Assembly: GCA_945952025.1 (NCBI GenBank)
Contig: CAMFGW010000004.1
Span: 62,001-126,000, forward strand
Direction: 5' to 3'
Source: an uncultured Paracoccaceae bacterium
Lineage (GTDB): Bacteria; Pseudomonadota; Alphaproteobacteria; Rhodobacterales; Rhodobacteraceae
Length of the DNA: 64,000 nucleotides
The position numbers and the translations under genes are program-made. The notes beneath the pieces are model-generated. The model did not search any database. It worked only from the letters and a program-made list of their open reading frames with translations, and was not told where the DNA came from. Of this stretch, positions 8,765 through 18,714 are shown one piece after another (within the stretch, counting starts at the first letter, position 1; every line of letters begins with the position of its first letter).

Positions 8765-10483
8765 TCAGGTCCGCACCCCCGCGAAACGCTGCTGCCAGTC
8801 CGCGCGCTCTTCGTCGGTGATCTTGCGGAAGAGGACTTCCGGCACCTCGAACGCATGTCCCGCCGGCAACACCGCCAGCGCCTCGGCCACCGGGCCGGGC
8901 CAGGTGCGGTCGCCGGTATTCATGTCGCGCAACATCTGGGCCGCGGCCTTGGGGATGAAGGGCTCCGACAGGACCGCGTAGAGACGGATCAGGTTCAGGG
9001 ACAGGCGCGTGATCGCCGCCGCTGCCGCCGGGTCGGTCTTGAAGGCGGTCCAGGGCGCGGCCGCCTGCAGAAATTCGTTGCCCGCGACCCAGATCGCGCG
9101 CAGTTCGGTCGCGGCCTTCCGGACCTCCATCGCTTCCATATGCGCTTCATAGGCGCGGACGCGGGTTTCCAGTTCGGCGATCAGCGCCTCGGCGCGGGCA
9201 TCGAGCGTCCCGCCTTCGGGCACGGCCGGTCCGAACTTGGCGGCCACGAACTTGGTCACGCGGCTCACGAAATTGCCCAGCACGTCGGCCAGGTCCTTGT
9301 TCACGCTCGACTGGAAGTTTTCCCAGGTGAACTCGCTGTCCGAACTTTCCGGCGCATGGCTCAGAAGCCACCAGCGCCAGTAGTCGGCCGGCAGGATCGA
9401 GAGCGCCTGGTCCATGAAGACGCCGCGCCCCTGGCTGGTCGAGAACTGGCCGCCGTCATAGTTCAGGTAGTTGAAGGACTTGATGTAGTCGACAAGCTTC
9501 CAGGGCTCGCGCGAGCCCATGATGGTCGCGGGGAACGAGAGCGTGTGGAAGGGCACGTTGTCCTTGCCCATGAACTGCACATAGCGCACGTCCGCCGCGC
9601 CCATGTCGGTCCGCCACCAGCGCTGCCAGTCCGCGTCGGTCTTGCCATTCGCGTCCGCCCATTCGGCGGTGCAGGCGATATATTCGATCGGCGCGTCGAA
9701 CCAGACATAGAAGACCTTGCCCTCCATCCCCGGCCAGGGCTTGTCGCCGCGCATGACCGGGACCCCCCAGAAGAGGTCGCGGGTGATGCCCCGGTCCTGC
9801 AGGCCGTCGCCGTCGTTCAGCCACTTCTTCGCGATCGAGGTGGTCAGGACCGGCCAGTCGGCCTTGCTGTCGATCCAGCCCTCGATCTCGCCCTTCAGCG
9901 CGCGCTGGCGCAGGTAAAGGTGCTTGGTCTCGCGCACCTCGAGGTTGGTCGAGCCGGAAATGGCCGAGCGCGGGTTGATGAGGTCGGTCGGGTCCAGCTG
10001 CTTGGTGCAATTCTCGCATTGGTCGCCGCGCGCGTTCGGATAGCCGCAGTTCGGGCAGGTGCCGGTGATGTAGCGGTCGGGCAGGAAGCGGGCGTCGTCG
10101 ATCGAATAGACCTGCTTTTCCGACACTTCCTCAATAAAGCCGTTGTCGGCCAGCGCACCGGCGAAATGCTGGGTCAGCCTGTGGTTCCGCGCGCTGGACG
10201 AGCGGCCGAAATGGTCGAGGGACAGGCCGAAGCCCTTGGCGATGTCGGCCTGGACCTCGTGCATCTGGGCGCAGAATTCCGCGACCGGCAGGCCCGCCTT
10301 GGCTGCCGCAAGCTCTGCCGGCGTGCCATGTTCGTCGGTCGCGCAGATGAACATGACCTCATGCCCCCGGGCGCGCATGAAGCGGGCGTAAAGGTCGGCG
10401 GGCAGCTGGCTGCCGACGAGGTTGCCCAGGTGCTTGATGCCGTTGATGTAGGGAATGGCCGAGGTGATGAGGATGCGTGCCAT
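8765..10483 (-). CDS. metG: Methionyl-tRNA synthetase
   Basis: [35 protein letters not shown]; zinc Cys motifs [17 protein letters not shown]; 572 aa. Confidence 0.96.
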   Translation of the reverse strand: MARILITSAIPYINGIKHLGNLVGSQLPADLYARFMRARGHEVMFICATDEHGTPAELAAAKAGLPVAEFCAQMHEVQADIAKGFGLSLDHFGRSSSARNHRLTQHFAGALADNGFIEEVSEKQVYSIDDARFLPDRYITGTCPNCGYPNARGDQCENCTKQLDPTDLINPRSAISGSTNLEVRETKHLYLRQRALKGEIEGWIDSKADWPVLTTSIAKKWLNDGDGLQDRGITRDLFWGVPVMRGDKPWPGMEGKVFYVWFDAPIEYIACTAEWADANGKTDADWQRWWRTDMGAADVRYVQFMGKDNVPFHTLSFPATIMGSREPWKLVDYIKSFNYLNYDGGQFSTSQGRGVFMDQALSILPADYWRWWLLSHAPESSDSEFTWENFQSSVNKDLADVLGNFVSRVTKFVAAKFGPAVPEGGTLDARAEALIAELETRVRAYEAHMEAMEVRKAATELRAIWVAGNEFLQAAAPWTAFKTDPAAAAAITRLSLNLIRLYAVLSEPFIPKAAAQMLRDMNTGDRTWPGPVAEALAVLPAGHAFEVPEVLFRKITDEERADWQQRFAGVRT

Positions 10484-10565
10484 GATGGCTCCGGTTCTGT
10501 TCGCCGCCCTCCTAGCGCCGCGGACCGAAAAACACCAGTGAAACCGCCTCTTTCAGGGCCGCGCC

Positions 10566-11444
10566 CTAGACCTGCCCGTAATAGTGCGACACGACATGGC
10601 GGGCTTCGGCGAAGAAAAGCCAGCGCTGGGCGAAGGCACCCGCAAGGTAGCTGGCGAAGGCGAGGGCCGAGGCGACGGGACCGGATGGCAGCGTCAGCAT
10701 CAGTGCTGCCGGAAGAAGCGCGCCGAGGATCAGCGCCAGGCCGCGGAGTTTCAGCGCATGCTTGCGCCCGACCTGAAAGATCATCTCGCGCATGATGTAG
10801 TTGGGGCTGGTGTTGGCCGGCGCGAAGGGGCGGACGGACGGGCCAAGGCCGGTCGCGGCCGCGAGGGTCGAGCCTGCGAGGGCGAACTGCCGGTCGCCCC
10901 GGTCGAACTGCAGCATGAGGACCGCGCCGAGGATCAGGCAGGCGAGTGCCGCATATGCGCCGGGGGCGGCGAGGATCAGCCCCCCGGCCGCCGCGAAGGA
11001 CAGGAAGGACAGGGGCACGGTCCAGTGGTGCCAGCGCGGCACGGTGCGCAGCTGGGCATAGATCATCGCGGTGCAGAGGATGGTCACGATCGCCATCGCC
11101 GCCGCCAGAAGGCCGGTCACGCGGGTCCAGTCGCCTGTGGGCCAGCCGAAGACCGCCTCAGCCGCGCCGGGGGCGACGAACGCCAGCGTGGTGACCGAGG
11201 CCCAGCCCTCGCGCGACAGCCAGCTTGTCCGCCACTGGGTGAAGGCGCGAAGCGCGCGCTGGGGATTTCCGAGGTGGAAGGTCGAGGCGAGAAGTCCCGC
11301 GACCGCCAGCCCGTAGGCCAGCCCCCAGGCGAAGAAGGCGGCCCAGCCGGTCGCGGGCAGCAGGCCGAGCGACAGGCAGGCGAGGAAGCCGAAGCCCGCG
11401 CCCGAAAGGGTGGTGAACAGGATGACGGACGGCGCCGGATGCAT
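10566..11444 (-). CDS. soeC: DmsC/SoeC-like membrane anchor subunit (probable sulfite dehydrogenase SoeC)
   Basis: Multi-TM protein with the DmsC-like motif ..LLASTFHLGNPQRALRAFTQWRTSWLSREG; start overlaps the soeB stop (TGATG). Confidence 0.8.
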   Translation of the reverse strand: MHPAPSVILFTTLSGAGFGFLACLSLGLLPATGWAAFFAWGLAYGLAVAGLLASTFHLGNPQRALRAFTQWRTSWLSREGWASVTTLAFVAPGAAEAVFGWPTGDWTRVTGLLAAAMAIVTILCTAMIYAQLRTVPRWHHWTVPLSFLSFAAAGGLILAAPGAYAALACLILGAVLMLQFDRGDRQFALAGSTLAAATGLGPSVRPFAPANTSPNYIMREMIFQVGRKHALKLRGLALILGALLPAALMLTLPSGPVASALAFASYLAGAFAQRWLFFAEARHVVSHYYGQV

Positions 11445-12181
11445 CAGATCTTCTCCAGCAGCCGGTCGAGCCAGCCGGCAAGGCCGGTCGCCTTCAGGTC
11501 GCTCAGGGGTGCCAGGGCCGGTGCGCCCCGGTCGCGATCCTTGGGGCGGGGCGGCAGGTATTTGTTCACGGGCGCCGTGCCAAGGTCGGGCATCAGGTCA
11601 TAGCCGCCGCGCTCGGCGACCAGGCGGCTCACCGGGCTTTCGGGGTCGCCCAGGTCGCCGAAATGGCGCGCGCCGGTCGGGCAGGTGCGCACGCAGGCCG
11701 GCTGGCGGTCGATCTCGGGCAGGTTCTCGTTGTAGATGCGGTCGACGCAGAGGGTGCATTTCTTCATCACCCCCGCCTCGCCGTCGAGTTCGCGCGCGCC
11801 ATAGGGGCAGGCCCAGGCGCAGAGCCCGCAGCCGATGCAGGCGCTTTCGTTGACAAGGACGATCCCGTCCTCGGCCCGCTTGTAGGAGGCGCCCGTGGGG
11901 CAGACGGTCACGCAGGGCGCGTTGTCGCAGTGAAGGCACGAGCGGGGGAAGTGGATGATCTGCGCCTCGGCGCCCTCGGGCTGGACCTCGAAGCTGTGAA
12001 CGCGGTTGAGGAACGTCCCGCAAGGGCTTGATCCGTAGGCGTCCATGTCACTCAAGGGCGCGCCGTAGCCCTGGTCGTTCCAGCCCTTGCAGGCGGTGAC
12101 GCAGGCCTGGCAGCCGACGCAGGTGTCCAGGTCGATGACCAGCCCGAGTTTCTTTTTCGAGGGGGGCGGAAGTGCGGTCAT
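11444..12181 (-). CDS. soeB: 4Fe-4S dicluster subunit (probable sulfite dehydrogenase SoeB)
   Basis: LVIDLDTCVGCQACVTACKGWN, SCLHCDNAPCVTVCPTGA, CIGCGLCAWACPYGA Fe-S motifs. Confidence 0.82.
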   Translation of the reverse strand: MTALPPPSKKKLGLVIDLDTCVGCQACVTACKGWNDQGYGAPLSDMDAYGSSPCGTFLNRVHSFEVQPEGAEAQIIHFPRSCLHCDNAPCVTVCPTGASYKRAEDGIVLVNESACIGCGLCAWACPYGARELDGEAGVMKKCTLCVDRIYNENLPEIDRQPACVRTCPTGARHFGDLGDPESPVSRLVAERGGYDLMPDLGTAPVNKYLPPRPKDRDRGAPALAPLSDLKATGLAGWLDRLLEKI

Positions 12182-14973
12182 GGCCGGTCCTTCGGGGCTG
12201 GAGGCACGGGGGACTTGAGCGCGCCGAACGCAGGCTGCGCCTCGCCGCCCGGCACGTCGCCAGGGGCGACGCGCGCGATCCTGACCCTCAGGTCGAACCA
12301 GGCGGCCTGGCCCGTCACCGGGTCCGAGTTCGACCAGCGCCGCCCGTCGCCCTCGTCGGGCAGCAGTTCGTCGATCAGGTGGTTCAGAAGGAAGCCCTCG
12401 GTCGCCTCGGGCGCGTCCGGGGCCAGCGCCCAGGCGCCCTTCCGCTTGCCGATCGCGTTCCAGGTCCAGACCGTGCGCGGGTTGAGCGCGGCCATGTGCG
12501 CGACCGGCACCACGATCTCGCCGTTGGGCGAGGTCAGGCGGGCCCAGTCGCCGTCGGCAAAGCCATGTTCGCGCCAGACATCGGTCGGGACATACAGGGG
12601 GTTTCGCCCGTGGATCTGCCTCAGCCAGGCATTCTGCGAGCCCCAGGAATGATACATGGCCATCGGCCGCTGGGTCAGGGCGTGCAGGGGATAGTCCTGC
12701 CCCGCCTCGTCGCCGAAGGGGGGATACCAGATCGGCAGCGGGTCCATCGTCGCCTTGATGCGGGCCCGCAGGTGGTCGGGCGGCTGGCGTTCATGAAAGC
12801 CGTCGGCGGCCAGCTGGAAGCGGCGCAGGGGCTCGCAATACAGCTGGAACAGGTAGGGCTGCGGCTGGTCGTAAAAACCTATCTTCACCGCCCAGTCCTG
12901 ATAGGCGCGGTTCCAGGGTTTGAAGAAGCGCGCCTCTTCCGGCACCTCGGCCGTGAAGAAGCCGCCGGCGGCGATATAGGCGTTGAGCTGGTTGGGGTTC
13001 GGCGCGCCGCGCCCGACCTCATCGCCGGTGCCGCGCCAGCCGAACAGGGGGCCGACGCCCGGCCGGCGCTGGTGGTTCACGATATAGTCGGCATAGTCGC
13101 GGTAGCGCGGGCGCCCGTCATCGGTCACGAAGCCGGGCAGGCCAAGCCGCCCGCCAAGGTCGATCAGCACCGACTGGAAGCCGCGCACGTCGCGGTCGGG
13201 CTCGACCACCGGCCAGCGGATCGCATCGGCGGCATGGTCGGCCTCGCAGATCGGCCGGTCCAGAAGGCTGATGCAGTCGTGACGTTCCAGATAGGTCGTG
13301 TCGGGCAGGACCAGGTCGGCATAGGCCACCATCTCCGAGGCATAGGCATCCGAATAGATGATGCGCGGGATCTTGTAGTCGCCGTTGCCATCCTTCGCGG
13401 TCAGCATCGCCATGGTCTCGGCCGTGTTCATGGACGAGTTCCAGGCCATGTTGGCCATGTAAAGCATCAGCGTGTCGATCCGGTAGGGATCGCCCGCCAC
13501 CGCGTTCGAGATGACCATGTGCATCAGCCCGTGGGCCGAGAGCGGATTGTCCCAGGTGAAGCCCTTGTCGATGCGCGCGGGCGACAGGTCGTCAAGCTTC
13601 AGCGCCAGGTGTTCGGGGCCCTGCGGAAAGCCCAGGTGCGGCCCGTCGAGGGGGCGGCCCGGCATGAAATAGCTGTGCGGGGTCGGATGGGCGTGGGCCG
13701 GCTTGGGGTAGGGGGGCTTGAAGCGGAAGCCGCCCGGCACCTCGACCGCGCCCAAGAGAATCTGCAGCACATGCAGCGCCCGGGCCGTCTGGAAGCCGTT
13801 CGTATGGGCAGAGATGCCGCGCATGGCGTGGAAGCTGACCGGGCGGCCGATCATCTGGTCGTGCCGCTCGCCCCGGAAGTCGGTCCAGGGCTGGTCGATG
13901 ACGACGGGTTCGGCAAAGGCCGCCTCGGCGATTTCGGCGGCCAGCTGGCGGATGCGCGCGGCCGGTATGCCGCAGCGGTCGGCCACGGCCTCGGGCGCGT
14001 AGTCGGGCGAGAGATAGCGTTCGGCCAGGTGCTGGAAGACGGTGCGCGCGCCTTGATACGTGGCGCCGAGGTCAGGCCGGATGCCCGGCCGGTCCCAGGG
14101 TGCCAGATCGCCCGTCGCCCGGTCGACGACCAGCGGCTTGCCGAGGTCATCGCGCAGAAGCAGGCCCTTGTCCTCGCCCTCGCGCTCGTCGACGAGGCAG
14201 GGGGCGTTCGTGAAGCGCGCGAGGTAGTCGAGGTCGATCTTGCCGGCCTTCAGGACCTCATGCACCAGCGCCAGGATCAGAAGGCCGTCCGTGCCCGGCG
14301 TGATCCCGTACCAGTCGTCGGCGACCGCATTGTAGCCGGTGCGGATCGGGTTGATGGCCGCGACCCGCCCGCCCCGCGCCTTCAGCTTGCCGATGCCGAT
14401 CTTGATCGGGTTCGAATCGTGGTCCTCGGCCACGCCGAAAAGGACGAAGAGCTTCGTGCGCTCCCAGTCGGTCTGGCCGAATTCCCAGAAGGCGCCGCCC
14501 ATGGTGTAGATGCCGGCGGCGGCCATGTTGACGGAACAGAAGCCGCCGTGCGCGGCATAGTTCGGCGTGCCGAAATTCTGCGCCCAGAAGCTGGTGAAGG
14601 ACTGCGACTGGTCGCGGCCGGTGTAGAAGGCGAGCTTCTCCGGCGCCGTCGCGCGCAGGGGCCCGAGCCACTGGACGGCAAGGCCAAGTGCCTCGTCCCA
14701 GCTGATCTCCTCGAACGCGCCCGACCCGCGCGGGCCGACGCGGCGCAAAGGCGCGCGCAGGCGCGAGGGGGCGGTGACCTGCATGATGCCCGACGCGCCC
14801 TTGGCGCAAAGGACGCCCCTGTTGACCGGATGGTCGCGGTTGCCCTCGATGTAGGTGACCTTGCCGGACTTCAGGTGCACGTTGATGCCGCAGCGGCAGG
14901 CGCACATGTAGCAGGTGGTGCGGCGCACCTCGTCCGAGACTTTCGGCGACAGGTCGATGGCGGGCTCGGTCAC
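12178..14973 (-). CDS. soeA: Molybdopterin oxidoreductase catalytic subunit (probable cytoplasmic sulfite dehydrogenase SoeA)
   Basis: MTEPAIDLSPKVSDEVRRTTCYMCACRCGINVHLKSGKVTYIEGNRDHPVNRGVLCAKG; no Tat leader; downstream of xsc/ackA; GTG start overlaps the ackA stop. Confidence 0.82.
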   Translation of the reverse strand: MTEPAIDLSPKVSDEVRRTTCYMCACRCGINVHLKSGKVTYIEGNRDHPVNRGVLCAKGASGIMQVTAPSRLRAPLRRVGPRGSGAFEEISWDEALGLAVQWLGPLRATAPEKLAFYTGRDQSQSFTSFWAQNFGTPNYAAHGGFCSVNMAAAGIYTMGGAFWEFGQTDWERTKLFVLFGVAEDHDSNPIKIGIGKLKARGGRVAAINPIRTGYNAVADDWYGITPGTDGLLILALVHEVLKAGKIDLDYLARFTNAPCLVDEREGEDKGLLLRDDLGKPLVVDRATGDLAPWDRPGIRPDLGATYQGARTVFQHLAERYLSPDYAPEAVADRCGIPAARIRQLAAEIAEAAFAEPVVIDQPWTDFRGERHDQMIGRPVSFHAMRGISAHTNGFQTARALHVLQILLGAVEVPGGFRFKPPYPKPAHAHPTPHSYFMPGRPLDGPHLGFPQGPEHLALKLDDLSPARIDKGFTWDNPLSAHGLMHMVISNAVAGDPYRIDTLMLYMANMAWNSSMNTAETMAMLTAKDGNGDYKIPRIIYSDAYASEMVAYADLVLPDTTYLERHDCISLLDRPICEADHAADAIRWPVVEPDRDVRGFQSVLIDLGGRLGLPGFVTDDGRPRYRDYADYIVNHQRRPGVGPLFGWRGTGDEVGRGAPNPNQLNAYIAAGGFFTAEVPEEARFFKPWNRAYQDWAVKIGFYDQPQPYLFQLYCEPLRRFQLAADGFHERQPPDHLRARIKATMDPLPIWYPPFGDEAGQDYPLHALTQRPMAMYHSWGSQNAWLRQIHGRNPLYVPTDVWREHGFADGDWARLTSPNGEIVVPVAHMAALNPRTVWTWNAIGKRKGAWALAPDAPEATEGFLLNHLIDELLPDEGDGRRWSNSDPVTGQAAWFDLRVRIARVAPGDVPGGEAQPAFGALKSPVPPAPKDRP

Positions 14974-16109
14974 GGGGTCGTCCCTTTCAGGATCGCTTCG
15001 GCCTCAAGCGCAATCTGGCGTTCTTCGTCCGCCGGGACAATCCAGATCGGCATGGCGCCGGCAGGGTGAAGCGAGGGCCGGGCGGCTTGGTTCGCGGCAT
15101 CGTCATAAAGCGCGCCGGCAAAGGCCAGCCCGTCAAGGATGCCGGCGCGGACACGGGCGTCGTTTTCGCCGATGCCGCCGGTGAAGGCCACGGCGTCCAG
15201 CCCGCCCATGGCCGCGATCATCGAGCCCGCGTGGCGGACGGCCCAATAGATGAAATGGTCGATGGCAAAGCGCGCCTCTGGCGTGCCGGCGGCGTGGAGC
15301 GCGCGCATGTCGTTGCTGCCGCCCAGCCCCAGAAGGCCGCTTTCCCGGTTCAGGATGTGCGCCGCACGCTCGATCCCGTATGTCTCGGCCAGCCTGAGGA
15401 CGGCGTTGCCGTCGATGCTGCCGGTGCGGGTGCCCATGGTCAGCCCCTCAAGCGGGGAATAGCCCATCGTCGTCGCCACGGACTGGCCGTCACGGATCGC
15501 GCAGAGCGAGGCGCCATTGCCAAGATGCAACGCCAGAAGGCGGTTTGGCGGCTGATTTGCCGTCAATTCTTTCACTTTTCGAACAACGGCGGCATAGTTG
15601 ATGCCGTGGAAGCCATAGCGCCGGATGTCCTCGCCCGCGATGGCGGCCGGCAGCGCGTAGCGGGTCGCGAGCGCGGGGTTCGTGGCGTGGAAGGCGGTGT
15701 CGAAACAGGCGACCTGCGGCAGGCTGGGGGCAAGGCGGCCGAGCGCGCGGATGCCTTCAAGGTTCGCGGGGTTGTGCAGGGGGGCAAGCGGGATGGCGCG
15801 CTCGATCTCTGCCTCGACGCCGGCATCTACCTTGAGCGTCCGGGTCAGCGTCGCGCCGCCATGGACGACGCGGTGGCCCGCGGCCGCGATCCGGGCCAGG
15901 GAATAGCCCGCCGCCTCAGCCTCAGCGAGCAGGCGCTCGAGTGCTGCAAGGTGGGTGGGGGCCGCGACCGGACCGGCGCCGCCCGGCCCCTTCAGCTCGG
16001 ACGCGCCGCCGATTTCCAGGACGCTGGCGGTAAAGACCGGCGCAGGCTTGCCCGCGAAGATCGCCATCTTGATCGACGACGATCCGGCATTGACTGTCAG
16101 CGTGGTCAC
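14970..16109 (-). CDS. ackA: Acetate kinase
   Basis: VTTLTVNAGSSSIKMAIF...; AAGHRVVHGG; LALHLGNGASLCAI; GLTMGTRTGSIDG; GTG start overlaps the upstream TSUP gene stop. Confidence 0.92.
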   Translation of the reverse strand: MTTLTVNAGSSSIKMAIFAGKPAPVFTASVLEIGGASELKGPGGAGPVAAPTHLAALERLLAEAEAAGYSLARIAAAGHRVVHGGATLTRTLKVDAGVEAEIERAIPLAPLHNPANLEGIRALGRLAPSLPQVACFDTAFHATNPALATRYALPAAIAGEDIRRYGFHGINYAAVVRKVKELTANQPPNRLLALHLGNGASLCAIRDGQSVATTMGYSPLEGLTMGTRTGSIDGNAVLRLAETYGIERAAHILNRESGLLGLGGSNDMRALHAAGTPEARFAIDHFIYWAVRHAGSMIAAMGGLDAVAFTGGIGENDARVRAGILDGLAFAGALYDDAANQAARPSLHPAGAMPIWIVPADEERQIALEAEAILKGTTP

Positions 16110-16852
16110 GCGAGAAGCGCCTTGACCAGCCCCAGCGCGGCCAGGAAGCCCAGAAGCAGGATGGAAAAGCGGCGGAAGTCCTTGGGGTCGGTGTTCAGGA
16201 AATGCCGGCTGCCAAGCCAGTTCCCCAGAAGCGTCAGCGGCAGGGCGGCCAGCGCGATCCAGAGCGTGTTCCAGGTCACGAGCCCGTGCCACCAGTAAAG
16301 CGGCGCCGAATAGAGGTCGAGGATCGGGAAATAGGCGATGAGGGTCGCGCGGAAGGTCGTCGCCGCCATAGGCTGCGCGGCAAAGAAGGCCGCGAGCGGC
16401 AGCCCGCCCATCCCCGGCGCGTTGGCAAGGCCCGAGATCAGGCCCGCCAGCACGTTGCCGCCGCCCCTGACCTCGTTGCGAAGCCGCCAGCCGGCCAGAA
16501 GGACGGCGCACATGATGAGGATATAGACCGAAATCACCGCCCGGGCGGTCGTTTCCGAAACCCCCGTCAGGATCCAGAGCCCGATCGGCAGCCCGACCAC
16601 CGCCCCGGCCATCAAGAGCCCGACGCGCCGCCAGTCGACATTACGGCCGTTGCCCTTCAGCGCCTGAAGGCTCATGGCGGTTTCAAGGATCACCACCGTG
16701 GCCACGAAATGCAGCGGGTTCGTCACCACGCCAGAGGCCGCGATGACGATCGCCGAATAGCCAAAGCCGGAATAGCCCCGGATGAAGGCGGCCACCAGAA
16801 TGGCGACCGCCATCCAGATCGTCGTCCCCAGGGACAGGTCGAAGGGCATCAA
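16106..16852 (-). CDS. tauE: TSUP family transporter (TauE/TauZ-type putative sulfite exporter)
   Basis: 248-aa multi-TM protein MMPFDLSLGTTIWMAVAILVAAFIRGYSGFGYSAIVIAA; located between xsc and ackA. Confidence 0.8.
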   Translation of the reverse strand: MMPFDLSLGTTIWMAVAILVAAFIRGYSGFGYSAIVIAASGVVTNPLHFVATVVILETAMSLQALKGNGRNVDWRRVGLLMAGAVVGLPIGLWILTGVSETTARAVISVYILIMCAVLLAGWRLRNEVRGGGNVLAGLISGLANAPGMGGLPLAAFFAAQPMAATTFRATLIAYFPILDLYSAPLYWWHGLVTWNTLWIALAALPLTLLGNWLGSRHFLNTDPKDFRRFSILLLGFLAALGLVKALLA

Positions 16853-18624
16853 ACCTCCTGCGGGCGCATGTCGGCGCGCGAGATGCCCGCGACCTCGACC
16901 GGTTTCTTCATCGCGTCGCGGCGGAAGGGCTCGCCCAGTTCCTGGTTGATCATGGCCTCGATCAGGGTCGTCTTGCCGTGGTTCATCTGGTCGTCGATGG
17001 CCTTGGCCAGCGCGTCGCGCAGCTCGTCCATGGTGCGGGCGACGACGCCCTGAAGGCCGCAGGCCCTGGCGATGCCGGCATAGCTGACCTGCTCGTCCAG
17101 TTCGGTGCCGACGAAATTGTCGTCATACCAAAGCGTCGAGTTGCGCTTTTCCGCGCCCCACTGGTAGTTGCGGAAGACGACCTGCGTGACCGCGGGCCAT
17201 TCCTTGCGGCCGATGGCCGTCAGTTCCGTGACCGCGATGCCGAAGGCGCCGTCGCCCGAAAAGCCCACGACAGGCACGTCGGGGCAGGCGATCTTGGCGC
17301 CGATGACCGAGGGCAGGCCGTAGCCGCAGGGGCCGAAGAGGCCGGGGGCAAGGTATTTCCGCCCGGCCTCGAACGACGGGTAGGCGTTGCCGATGGCGCA
17401 GTTGTTGCCGATGTCTGAGGAGATGATGGCCTCTTTCGGCAGGGCCGACTGGATCGCGCGCCAGGCCATGCGCGGGCTCATCCACTTGGGCTTGGCGTCG
17501 CGGGCACGCTGGTTCCAGCTGGTGCCGGGGTCGTCCGCCTCGTGGTCCATGCTGGCCAGCTGCTGCGCCCAGGCCGATTTCTTGTGCGCGATCAGCGCCT
17601 TGCGGTCTGCGCGCCCCGCGTCGCCCGCCGTCTTCGACAGACGCGCGAGGATGCCCTCGGCCACCTTCTTCGCATCGCCGACGATGCCGACCGCGACCTT
17701 CTTCGTCAGGCCGATCCGGGCGGGGTTGATGTCGACCTGGATAATCCTGGCGTCCTTCGGCCAGTAGTCGAGCCCGTAGCCCGGCAGGGTCGAGAAGGGG
17801 TTGAGCCGCGAGCCGAGCGCCAGCACCACGTCGGCCTGCTGGATCAGCTCCATCCCCGCCTTCGAGCCGTTGTAGCCAAGGGGGCCGGCGAACAGGGGGT
17901 GCGATCCGGGGAAGGCGTCATTGTGCTGGTAGCCGACGCAGACCGGCGCATCGAGCCGTTCGGCCAGCGCCATCGAGGCCGGGATCGCGCCGCCGATGAC
18001 GACGCCCGCGCCGTTCAGGATGACCGGGAACTTCGCCGACGACAGAAGGGCTGCCGCCTCCGCCAGCGCCGCATCGCCGCCCGAGGGGCGTTCGAATTCG
18101 ACCATGCGCGGCATGTCGATGTCGATCACCTGGGTGAAGAAGTCGCGCGGCACGTTGATCTGGGCCGGCGCGCTCATGCGGTGGGCGTTCAGGATGACGC
18201 GGTTCAGGACTTCGGCCATGCGCGAGGCGTCGCGCACCTCTTCCTGGTAGCAGACCATGTCCTTGAAGAGCGCCATCTGCTCGACCTCCTGGAAGCCGCC
18301 CTGGCCGATGGTCTTGTTGGCCGCCTGCGGCGTCACCAGAAGGACCGGCGTGTGGTTCCAGTAGGCGGTCTTGACCGCGGTGACGAAGTTGGTGATGCCC
18401 GGCCCGTTCTGGGCGATCATCATCGACATGCGACCAGAGGCGCGGGTGAAGCCGTCGGCCATCATGCCGCCAGAGCCTTCGTGGGCGCAGTCCCAGAAGG
18501 TGATGCCGGCCCTGGGGAACAGGTCCGAAATCGGCATGAAGGCCGATCCGATGATCCCGAAGACATGTTCGATGCCGTGCATCTGCAGGACCTTCACGAA
18601 GGCTTCTTCGGTCGTCATCTTCAT
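16849..18624 (-). CDS. xsc: Sulfoacetaldehyde acetyltransferase
   Basis: 591-aa ThDP enzyme MKMTTEEAFVKVLQMHGIEHVFGIIGSAFMPISDLFPRAGITFWDCAHEGSGGMMADGFTRASGRMSMMIAQNGPGITNFVTAVKTAYWNHTPVLLVTPQ; Xsc family, taurine context. Confidence 0.93.
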   Translation of the reverse strand: MKMTTEEAFVKVLQMHGIEHVFGIIGSAFMPISDLFPRAGITFWDCAHEGSGGMMADGFTRASGRMSMMIAQNGPGITNFVTAVKTAYWNHTPVLLVTPQAANKTIGQGGFQEVEQMALFKDMVCYQEEVRDASRMAEVLNRVILNAHRMSAPAQINVPRDFFTQVIDIDMPRMVEFERPSGGDAALAEAAALLSSAKFPVILNGAGVVIGGAIPASMALAERLDAPVCVGYQHNDAFPGSHPLFAGPLGYNGSKAGMELIQQADVVLALGSRLNPFSTLPGYGLDYWPKDARIIQVDINPARIGLTKKVAVGIVGDAKKVAEGILARLSKTAGDAGRADRKALIAHKKSAWAQQLASMDHEADDPGTSWNQRARDAKPKWMSPRMAWRAIQSALPKEAIISSDIGNNCAIGNAYPSFEAGRKYLAPGLFGPCGYGLPSVIGAKIACPDVPVVGFSGDGAFGIAVTELTAIGRKEWPAVTQVVFRNYQWGAEKRNSTLWYDDNFVGTELDEQVSYAGIARACGLQGVVARTMDELRDALAKAIDDQMNHGKTTLIEAMINQELGEPFRRDAMKKPVEVAGISRADMRPQEV

Positions 18625-18681
18625 CGCGGCTCTCCGATCTGGCTTTGCGAGGATGGTTCTAGCCCCTTGGCCCGGTGCACC

Positions 18682-18714
18682 TTAGGGCCAGTTCGGGTGG
18701 CATTTTAGGTCCAG
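18682..18714 (-). promoter_or_regulatory. TauR-like box pair upstream of xsc
   Basis: Minus strand CTGGACCTAA (18705-18714) and CTGGCCCTAA (18682-18691), 23 nt start-to-start, ending 58 nt upstream of the xsc ATG. Confidence 0.7.

Noticed and set aside
12172-15069. 965-aa plus-strand ORF
   Set aside because: Antisense to soeA; codon-bias artefact.
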